Below are positions 1 through 4,032 of a DNA stretch of 8,983 nucleotides, in pieces. Source of the DNA: Comamonadaceae bacterium (GTDB lineage: Bacteria > Pseudomonadota > Gammaproteobacteria > Burkholderiales > Burkholderiaceae_C); the NCBI GenBank assembly GCA_024642025.1, contig JAHEBY010000081.1:1-8983 (forward strand), in the 5' to 3' direction. Within the stretch, counting starts at the first letter, position 1. Each line of letters opens with the position of its first letter. Under the pieces are notes generated by a model. The model did not search any database and had not been told where the DNA came from. It worked only from the letters and a program-made list of their open reading frames with translations. The translations under genes were made by a program, and so were the position numbers.

Positions 1-111
1 ATCACCGTCAAGCTGATCAACCCGATCGCCATGGAAGAGGGCCTGCGCTTCGCCATCCGTGAAGGCGGCAAGACGGTCGGCGCCGGTGTCGTGGCCAAAA
101 TCATTGCGTAA
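1..111 (+). CDS. tuf: Elongation factor Tu, C-terminal fragment (5' end outside window)
   Basis: This is the last 36 codons and TAA stop of EF-Tu, the GTPase that delivers aminoacyl-tRNA to the ribosomal A site. The visible residues run from ITVKLINPIAMEEG to GAGVVAKIIA. They belong to the C-terminal beta-barrel (domain 3), which contacts the T arm of tRNA and EF-Ts, and they match the highly conserved EF-Tu ending. The GTPase domain and domain 2 lie upstream of the window. EF-Tu is normally about 396 residues, so only about 9% is seen. The copy sits 22 bases before tRNA-Trp and upstream of secE, the position of tufB in E. coli and of one tuf copy in many betaproteobacteria. A second tuf copy elsewhere in the genome is likely but cannot be seen here. 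Confidence 0.96.
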   Translation: MTVKLINPIAMEEGLRFAIREGGKTVGAGVVAKIIA

Positions 112-133
112 TCGTTGAGTTGATTGGTTCAGT

Positions 134-209
134 AGGGGCGTAGCTCAATTGGCAGAGCGTCGGTCTCCAAAACCGAAGGTTGATGGTTCGATTCCTTCCG
201 CCCCTGCCA
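134..209 (+). tRNA. tRNA-Trp (anticodon CCA)
   Basis: A 76-base cloverleaf folds here. The acceptor stem AGGGGCG (134-140) pairs with CGCCCCT (199-205). The D arm is GCTC...GAGC. The anticodon stem TCGGT (160-164) pairs with ACCGA (172-176) around loop CTCCAAA, giving anticodon CCA at 167-169, which reads UGG (Trp). The variable loop is AGGTT (177-181), the T loop is TTCGATT (187-193), the discriminator is G206 and CCA (207-209) is encoded. One oddity: in the T stem GATGG (182-186) against CCTTC (194-198), positions 184 and 196 form a U-U mismatch. The gene lies between tuf and secE and is probably co-transcribed with tuf and then processed. Confidence 0.97.
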
Positions 210-237
210 GCTGAACCGGGACGTTGCAGTGATTTTC

Positions 238-264
238 AGGCCCGCTCCGCAAGGTGCGGGCTTT
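238..264 (+). terminator. Terminator-like hairpin after tRNA-Trp
   Basis: GCCCGC (240-245) pairs perfectly with GCGGGC (256-261) and can extend outward by a G-U and an A-U pair (238-239 with 262-263). Inside the loop, CC and GG can close a GCAA tetraloop (249-252). Only TTT (262-264) follows, so the U tract is short. The position after tuf-tRNA-Trp and before secE suggests a weak intrinsic terminator or a 3'-end stabilising and processing hairpin. Termination strength cannot be judged from sequence. No convincing promoter was found in the rest of this gap (265-320). Confidence 0.55.
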
Positions 265-320
265 AGCGTCTCAGATGGGCGCTGATGTTATTTGATGGTA
301 ATTAGGCAAGATTGATAAAA

Positions 321-704
321 ATGGCGACAACACAAGTTCAAACAGTCAGCACCGGGGTCGACAAGGCCAAGCTGGCTGTCGCTGCGGCGCTGGTTGTGGC
401 GGCGGTGGCGGCCTATTATTTGCTCGCACAGCATGGTCAAATCGCCCAGTGGGGAGGCTTGCTGGCTGGGCTGGTTGTGGCCGTGGGAGTGTTTTTCTCG
501 TCCGAACCCGGTAAGGAGTTGTTTGCCTTTGGTCGCGATGCTTGGCGCGAAGTCAGAAAAGTCGTCTGGCCGGCCCGTAAAGAGGCTATCCAAATGACGG
601 CTTATGTCTTCGCTTTTGTCGTTGTGATGGCGCTGTTTCTTTGGTTGACGGATAAAGCACTTGAGTGGGTGTTTTACGACCTGATTCTGGGGTGGAGAAA
701 ATAA
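321..704 (+). CDS. secE: Preprotein translocase subunit SecE
   Basis: SecE clamps and stabilises SecY in the inner-membrane SecYEG channel, which exports unfolded proteins and inserts membrane proteins. The 127-residue product shows three hydrophobic segments at about residues 18-36, 43-59 and 95-115. This is the three-helix form known from E. coli SecE (also 127 residues). Before the third helix lies the conserved amphipathic stretch EVRKVVWPARKEA (77-89), the family signature that contacts SecY. I chose ATG at 321 because it gives MATTQVQTV, which resembles Comamonadaceae homologues. An in-frame TTG at 312 would add three residues (MIK) and actually sits better behind the weak AGG at 304-306, so the start is not certain. 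The stop TAA overlaps the nusG ATG (TAATG), implying translational coupling. Confidence 0.96.
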   Translation: MATTQVQTVSTGVDKAKLAVAAALVVAAVAAYYLLAQHGQIAQWGGLLAGLVVAVGVFFSSEPGKELFAFGRDAWREVRKVVWPARKEAIQMTAYVFAFVVVMALFLWLTDKALEWVFYDLILGWRK

Positions 705-1291
705 TGACTGATGATGTAGAGACGCCCGCTGAAGTTTTGGCGGCGCCGCCGACCAACCCGGATTTGCGCTGGTACGTTGTTCACGCGTACTCAGGAATGG
801 AGAAGGCGGTTGAGCGCAACATCGTTGAGCGTATAAATCGCGCTGGCATGCAGGACAAATTTGGCCGCATTCTGGTTCCCATGGAAGAGGTGGTTGAGGT
901 CAAAAATGGCCAGAAGAAAACCACCGAGCGCAAGTTCTTCCCCGGCTATGTGTTGGTCGAGATGATCATGGACGACGATACCTGGCATTTGGTGAAGCAC
1001 ACCAACAAGGTGACTGGTTTCGTGGGTGGTGCAAAGAATCGGCCTGCTCCAATATCTGAAGCTGAGGTGATGAAGATCGTCAACCAGATGCAGGAAGGCA
1101 CAGAGAAGCCTCGGCATAAAGTTGAATTTGTGGTGGGTGAGTTCGTTCGCGTCAAGGATGGTCCGTTTACGGACTTCAATGGATCGGTTGAAGATGTGAA
1201 TTACGAGAAAAGCAAGGTTCGCGTCTCGGTCACTATTTTCGGCCGGTCTACGCCCGTGGAACTTGAGTTCTCGCAGATCGAAAAGACCTGA
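704..1291 (+). CDS. nusG: Transcription termination/antitermination factor NusG
   Basis: NusG binds the RNA polymerase clamp, suppresses pausing, and links polymerase to Rho or to ribosomal protein S10. The 195-residue product has an N-terminal NGN domain at about 22-125, starting LRWYVVHAYSGMEKAV and including KFFPGYVLVEM. A C-terminal KOW domain spans about 144-190, with VGEFVRVKDGPFTDFNGSVEDV, which carries the Rho/S10-binding face. Length is close to E. coli NusG (181) plus a short acidic N-terminal extension. ATG at 704 is preferred because GGAG (694-697) lies six bases upstream. A longer frame opening with GTG at 665 would place 13 non-homologous residues inside secE. The gene shares one base with the secE stop. 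Its stop is followed by a structured spacer, not an obvious terminator. Confidence 0.97.
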   Translation: MTDDVETPAEVLAAPPTNPDLRWYVVHAYSGMEKAVERNIVERINRAGMQDKFGRILVPMEEVVEVKNGQKKTTERKFFPGYVLVEMIMDDDTWHLVKHTNKVTGFVGGAKNRPAPISEAEVMKIVNQMQEGTEKPRHKVEFVVGEFVRVKDGPFTDFNGSVEDVNYEKSKVRVSVTIFGRSTPVELEFSQIEKT

Positions 1292-1301
1292 CAAGTTAGA
1301 T

Positions 1302-1343
1302 ATCCGTATTTTTCGACTCGATGCGGATTGTTGAAGTGAGTCG
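1302..1343 (+). promoter_or_regulatory. Candidate H-type pseudoknot in the nusG-rplK spacer
   Basis: ATCCGTAT (1302-1309) pairs with ATGCGGAT (1321-1328) over eight positions with one wobble pair, leaving an 11-base loop. That loop contains CGACTC (1314-1319), perfectly complementary to GAGTCG (1338-1343) downstream. The two helices can coexist as an H-type pseudoknot, with TTTT as loop 1, one base between the helices and a nine-base loop 3. The pairing is read directly from the sequence. A regulatory role in L11 operon expression is only inferred from the location upstream of rplK. Confidence 0.4.
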
Positions 1344-1350
1344 TTAACCC

Positions 1351-1402
1351 CGGGGAGCCCGGACGCCGTCAATTTCTGACGGATTCTTGGCGTCAGTACC
1401 CG
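1351..1402 (+). promoter_or_regulatory. Candidate L1-binding autoregulatory site (rplK leader)
   Basis: CGGG (1351-1354) can pair with CCCG (1399-1402), and GACGCC (1362-1367) with GGCGTC (1389-1394). The two helices are separated by an asymmetric internal loop (1355-1361 against 1395-1398). A competing hairpin pairs CCGTCA (1366-1371) with TGACGG (1377-1382). The lower stem ends just before the rplK Shine-Dalgarno AAGGAG (1404-1409). In E. coli, L1 represses the L11-L1 operon by binding a 23S-like structure near the rplK start, and two helices with an asymmetric loop are the expected shape. Assignment here rests on position and shape only. Confidence 0.5.
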
Positions 1403-1415
1403 CAAGGAGAAAACT

Positions 1416-1847
1416 ATGGCGAAAAAAATCGTCGGTTTTGTCAAGCTGCAAGTGCCAGCTGGTAAGGCCAACCCGTCACCACCGATTGGCCCCGCTTTGG
1501 GTCAGCGCGGTCTCAACATCATGGAGTTCTGCAAGGCATTCAATGCGCAGACTCAAGGTGTCGAACCAGGTCTTCCATTGCCGGTGGTTATTACGGCTTT
1601 TGCTGATAAGAGCTTTACCTTCATCATCAAGACCCCACCTGCGACGGTCTTGATCAAGAAGTCCATCAAGCTGGATAAAGGCTCTGCACGGCCGCATTTG
1701 GACAAGGTTGGCAAGATTACGCGCGCCCAGCTTGAAGAGATCGCTAAGACAAAAATGAAAGATATGACAGCCGCCGATCTGGATGCAGCTGTCAGAACCA
1801 TTGCCGGCTCTGCCCGATCAATGGGCGTGAATGTGGAGGGCGTGTAA
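1416..1847 (+). CDS. rplK: 50S ribosomal protein L11
   Basis: L11 binds 23S rRNA at the GTPase-associated centre, forms the base of the L10-L12 stalk, and is required for RelA-dependent stringent response activation. The 143 residues match the family length (E. coli 142). The N-terminal domain (about 1-70) carries the proline-rich switch segment around 20-31, PSPPIGPALGQ, where thiopeptide antibiotics bind in other species. The rRNA-binding C-terminal domain (about 75-143) contains TPPATVLIKK and ends TIAGSARSMGV. ATG at 1416 is preceded by AAGGAG (1404-1409) with ideal spacing. The opening codons contain a run of seven A (1422-1428). The TAA stop directly abuts the rplA ATG, so L1 translation is probably coupled to L11. 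Regulation is probably by L1 through the leader just upstream. Confidence 0.98.
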   Translation: MAKKIVGFVKLQVPAGKANPSPPIGPALGQRGLNIMEFCKAFNAQTQGVEPGLPLPVVITAFADKSFTFIIKTPPATVLIKKSIKLDKGSARPHLDKVGKITRAQLEEIAKTKMKDMTAADLDAAVRTIAGSARSMGVNVEGV

Positions 1848-2543
1848 ATGACCAAACTGACTAAACGCGCGAAGACTTATGACGGCAAGGTCGATAGCAA
1901 CAAGCTCTACGCTCTTGCCGATGCCTTGGGAATTGTCAAGGAATGCGCAACCGCCAAGTTTGACGAGTCCATCGACGTTGCCGTTCAGCTTGGCATTGAC
2001 GCCAAGAAATCCGACCAAGTCGTTCGCGGCGCGGTCGTTCTGCCAAATGGCACGGGCAAGACCAAGCGAGTTGCTGTATTTGCCCAGGGTGCTAAAGCCG
2101 AAGAAGCCAAGGCGGCGGGCGCTGATATCGTGGGTATGGACGACTTGGCGGCGATGGTCAAGGCCGGAGACATGCCATTTGATGTGGTGATTGCTGCTCC
2201 CGATGCCATGCGTATTGTCGGAACCTTGGGCCAGATTCTGGGCCCTCGCGGCTTGATGCCTAACCCGAAAGTTGGAACGGTGACGCCTGATGTGGCCACC
2301 GCGGTGAAAAATGCCAAAGCGGGTCAGGTGCAGTTTCGCGTGGATAAGGCCGGTATCGTGCACTCCACAATCGGGCGTCGTTCATTCGATACCGACAAGC
2401 TTCAGGGCAACCTGTCTGCGCTTGTGGAGGCGCTCACCAAGGCCAAGCCTGCGTCCAGTAAAGGTATCTATTTGAGAAAGATTGCGGTGTCGTCAACGAT
2501 GGGTGTGGGTGTCCGCGTGGATACCCAGACCATTAACGCGTAA
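1848..2543 (+). CDS. rplA: 50S ribosomal protein L1
   Basis: L1 forms the mobile L1 stalk that moves deacylated tRNA out of the E site, and it represses translation of its own operon. The product has 231 residues (E. coli 234). Domain I is built from both termini and domain II from roughly residues 68-160. The family signature LGQILGPRGLMPNPKVGTVT occupies 127-146. The C-terminal segment with SSTMGVGVRVD (215-225) completes the RNA-binding domain I. GGAGGG (1835-1840), inside the end of rplK, serves as the ribosome-binding site seven bases before ATG. There is no gap between the rplK stop and this start, indicating translational coupling. The gene is followed by a 277-base spacer before rplJ. 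Confidence 0.98.
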   Translation: MTKLTKRAKTYDGKVDSNKLYALADALGIVKECATAKFDESIDVAVQLGIDAKKSDQVVRGAVVLPNGTGKTKRVAVFAQGAKAEEAKAAGADIVGMDDLAAMVKAGDMPFDVVIAAPDAMRIVGTLGQILGPRGLMPNPKVGTVTPDVATAVKNAKAGQVQFRVDKAGIVHSTIGRRSFDTDKLQGNLSALVEALTKAKPASSKGIYLRKIAVSSTMGVGVRVDTQTINA

Positions 2544-2555
2544 TTGCAAGAATTT

Positions 2556-2577
2556 AGGTCGCCTGAGAGGGTGGCCT
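2556..2577 (+). other. Hairpin just downstream of rplA
   Basis: AGGTCGCC (2556-2563) pairs with GGTGGCCT (2570-2577) over eight positions, two of them G-U, around the loop TGAGAG. No T run follows, so it is unlikely to be a strong intrinsic terminator. It may mark a 3' end, a processing site or the start of the rplJ leader. The right arm is part of an imperfect tandem repeat: GGTGGCCTGA at 2570-2579 and GGTGGGCTGA at 2583-2592. Confidence 0.4.
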
Positions 2578-2597
2578 GATGTGGTGGGCTGAGACTG

Positions 2598-2808
2598 TTG
2601 CAAGATGGTGTCAGGTCATCCAAGACCGTTGGTGTACGAGTCCTTACCGGCAAGTACTTAATGTTTGAATAGATGGTTTTACCGTCTGTTCGGCCAACGC
2701 AGATGGCGGCCCCGCTGCAAATGGACTTGTTCCTTAAGTAGTTGGTCGCTGCAATGTGACGTGTCTGAAAGCCGATGGTGTACCGACCAAGCTGACAGAT
2801 ACATTTAG
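2598..2808 (+). promoter_or_regulatory. rplJ leader, probable L10(L12)4 autoregulatory RNA
   Basis: An unusually long untranslated spacer precedes rplJ, at the place where bacteria carry the L10 leader that binds the L10-L12 complex and represses rplJL translation. Visible pairings are GTTGGT (2628-2633) with ACCGGC (2646-2651), including two G-U pairs, and TTGGTCG (2742-2748) with CGACCAA (2784-2790). The motif CCGTTGGTGTACGA (2626-2639) recurs almost unchanged as CCGATGGTGTACCGA (2772-2786). TTCCTT (2730-2735) can pair with the rplJ Shine-Dalgarno. Exact boundaries and the protein-binding loop are not established. A promoter inside this spacer, as in E. coli, was not convincingly found. Confidence 0.6.
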
Positions 2809-2814
2809 AAGGAG
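2809..2814 (+). promoter_or_regulatory. Ribosome-binding site fixing the rplJ TTG start
   Basis: AAGGAG lies six bases before TTG at 2821. No ATG or GTG in the same frame near this position gives a full-length L10, so this strong Shine-Dalgarno supports the rare TTG initiation codon. It is complementary to TTCCTT at 2730-2735 (five Watson-Crick pairs and one G-U). Confidence 0.8.
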
Positions 2815-2820
2815 TAGACC

Positions 2821-3348
2821 TTGAGTCTTAATCGCAGTGAGAAAGAAGCGGTCATCAGTGATGTGACTGGCCTCGCCGCAAAAGCTCAAACGCTCGTGAT
2901 GGCGGAATACCGTGGCGTCACGGTCGCAGACATGACCAAATTGCGCTCCAATGCGCGCAGCAATGGCGTGACCTTAAGCGTGTTGAAAAACAGCTTGGCC
3001 CGTCGTGCTGTAGCAGGCAGTGCTTTTGAAGTTGTCTCCGACCAGATGACCGGTCCGCTGATCTATGGTTTTTCTGTTGACGCAGTGGCTGCCGCAAAAG
3101 TGGTGGCCGAATTCGCGAAGACCAATGACAAGTTGGTGATTCGTGGGGGTGCGTACGGCGGTAAGGCTCTGGATGTAAACGGCGTAAAGCAGTTGGCCAG
3201 TATTCCTTCGAAGGAAGTGCTGTTGGCCCAGTTGCTTGGCTTGATGCAGTCCCCCATTTCGCGTACGGCACGTGTGCTGGCCGCAATTGCGGAGAAAAAA
3301 GGCGCAGGCGCAGCCGATGTGGCGTCCGCTGAAGCAGTTGCGGCTTGA
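2821..3348 (+). CDS. rplJ: 50S ribosomal protein L10
   Basis: L10 anchors the L12 dimers to the ribosome through L11 and 23S rRNA, and in complex with L12 represses its own mRNA. The 175-residue product is close to the family norm (E. coli 165). The N-terminal rRNA-binding globular domain covers about 1-125, with NRSEKEAVISDV at the start, VMAEYRGVTV (26-35) and LSVLKNSLARRA (52-63). The C-terminal helix that carries L12 dimers is expected near 130-160, from SKEVLLAQLLGLMQSP onward, followed by an Ala-rich tail. Initiation is at TTG, supported by AAGGAG six bases upstream and by the conserved N-terminus. A TTG start in a highly expressed gene may help tune its output. rplL follows after 41 bases. 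Confidence 0.97.
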   Translation: MSLNRSEKEAVISDVTGLAAKAQTLVMAEYRGVTVADMTKLRSNARSNGVTLSVLKNSLARRAVAGSAFEVVSDQMTGPLIYGFSVDAVAAAKVVAEFAKTNDKLVIRGGAYGGKALDVNGVKQLASIPSKEVLLAQLLGLMQSPISRTARVLAAIAEKKGAGAADVASAEAVAA

Positions 3349-3389
3349 AGCCCGCTGCATTGTAGTAACCAATATTTAGGAAATTAAAA

Positions 3390-3767
3390 ATGGCATTCGA
3401 TAAAGACGCATTTTTGACCGCGCTTGACAGCATGACGGTCATGGAACTCAACGATCTGGTGAAAGCCATCGAAGAGAAGTTTGGTGTAAGTGCTGCCGCC
3501 ATGGCTGCGCCAGCCGCTGGCGGTGGTGGTGGTGCCGCTGCTGCGGCTGAAGAGAAGACTGACTTCAATGTGGTTCTTCTGGAAGCTGGTGCCAACAAGG
3601 TTTCGGTCATCAAGGCGGTACGCGAGCTCACCGGTCTTGGCTTGAAAGAAGCCAAGGATCTCGTCGACGGCGCGCCCAAGAACGTCAAGGAGGCTGTGGC
3701 CAAGGCTGACGCGGAGGCTGCTAAGAAGAAGCTGGAAGAGGCTGGCGCAAAAGTCGAGCTCAAATAA
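3390..3767 (+). CDS. rplL: 50S ribosomal protein L7/L12
   Basis: L7/L12 is the multicopy acidic stalk protein that recruits and activates translational GTPases (EF-Tu, EF-G, IF2, RF3). The product has 125 residues (E. coli 121). An N-terminal dimerisation domain that binds L10 covers about 1-33. A flexible hinge of Ala and Gly lies at about 35-54, including five consecutive Gly (44-48). The C-terminal factor-binding domain covers about 57-125, with KVSVIKAVRELTGLGLKEAK (70-89), the helix pair contacting GTPases. ATG at 3390 follows AGGA (3378-3381) and an A-rich stretch that should favour strong initiation, as expected for a protein needed in several copies per ribosome. Only 41 unstructured bases separate it from rplJ. 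A strong hairpin starts 14 bases after its stop. Confidence 0.98.
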   Translation: MAFDKDAFLTALDSMTVMELNDLVKAIEEKFGVSAAAMAAPAAGGGGGAAAAAEEKTDFNVVLLEAGANKVSVIKAVRELTGLGLKEAKDLVDGAPKNVKEAVAKADAEAAKKKLEEAGAKVELK

Positions 3768-3780
3768 TCGAACCTGCCCA

Positions 3781-3815
3781 AAAGGCTGGTGGCTCCGTGT
3801 GGGCTGCCAGCCTTT
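3781..3815 (+). terminator. rplL-rpoB attenuator-type hairpin
   Basis: AAAGGCTGGTGGC (3781-3793) pairs with GGCTGCCAGCCTTT, using 3803-3815. This gives 13 continuous base pairs including two G-U pairs, with a nine-base loop. The downstream bases read GGTGTTAGTTAG, so the U tract is interrupted. In E. coli a leaky terminator at this spot lets only a fraction of polymerases reach rpoBC, lowering polymerase subunits relative to ribosomal proteins. The same role is inferred here. The poor U tract fits partial readthrough. Confidence 0.7.
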
Positions 3816-3830
3816 GGTGTTAGTTAGAGC

Positions 3831-3867
3831 ACACCGGAAAAGAGGCCTTTTACCGCTTTTCCCGTGT
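3831..3867 (+). other. Long stem in the rplL-rpoB spacer, candidate RNase III processing site
   Basis: ACACCGGAAAAG (3831-3842) pairs with CTTTTCCCGTGT (3856-3867). Eleven of twelve positions pair, with a single C-C mismatch and a 13-base loop. It follows the attenuator-type hairpin directly. E. coli has an RNase III cleavage site between rplL and rpoB that separates the ribosomal protein message from rpoBC. This stem is the best local candidate for an equivalent, but cleavage is inferred only. Confidence 0.45.
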
Positions 3868-3902
3868 CTTCTGACCCCGACTGCAGAGGATGCCTTGGTT
3901 CG

Positions 3903-4014
3903 GGTTGCGCGCAATGTGCAACCGTCCGCCAACGACTGGTAGTGGCCAGTCACCAAGGTTGTTGAGCATGGTGCTCAACGCGACTGTCGCCTGGAACCGC
4001 TGGATTCTTCCAGC
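3903..4014 (+). other. Cluster of short hairpins in the rpoB leader
   Basis: Four further perfect or near-perfect hairpins follow in sequence. GGTTGCGC (3903-3910) pairs with GTGCAACC (3916-3923), including one G-U. GACTGG (3934-3939) pairs with CCAGTC (3946-3951). GTTGAGCA (3961-3968) pairs with TGCTCAAC (3972-3979) around a three-base loop. GCTGGA (3999-4004) pairs with TCCAGC (4009-4014) around TTCT. The last ends ten bases before the rpoB Shine-Dalgarno GGAG (4024-4027). They make the rpoB 5' leader heavily structured. No coding function was recognised here. Confidence 0.5.
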
Positions 4015-4032
4015 CCTTGCCCCGGAGATCTC

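Noticed and set aside
1263..1302. TTGAGT at 1263 with TAGATA at 1297 as a promoter for rplK
   Set aside because: The spacing of 28 bases is far too long, and no better-spaced -10 element was seen.
1422..1428. Seven-A run at the start of rplK as a slippage site
   Set aside because: The run is GCG AAA AAA ATC, not in the X XXY YYZ register, and simply encodes the conserved MAKKI start.
2544..2626. TTGCAA at 2544 and 2598 as -35 boxes for an rplJ promoter
   Set aside because: No TATAAT-like hexamer occurs at 16-18 bases spacing from either. A promoter here is expected from E. coli but not supported by the sequence.
2605..2661. 18-codon frame (MVSGHPRPLVYES...) in the rplJ leader as a leader peptide
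   Set aside because: There is no ribosome-binding site upstream, and the region is better explained as structured L10 leader RNA.
2918..3956. Long minus-strand open frames across rplJ and rplL (287 and 190 codons)
   Set aside because: They overlap two certain genes and the attenuator-type hairpin, show low-complexity Ala/Ser/Pro-rich translations and have no supporting context.
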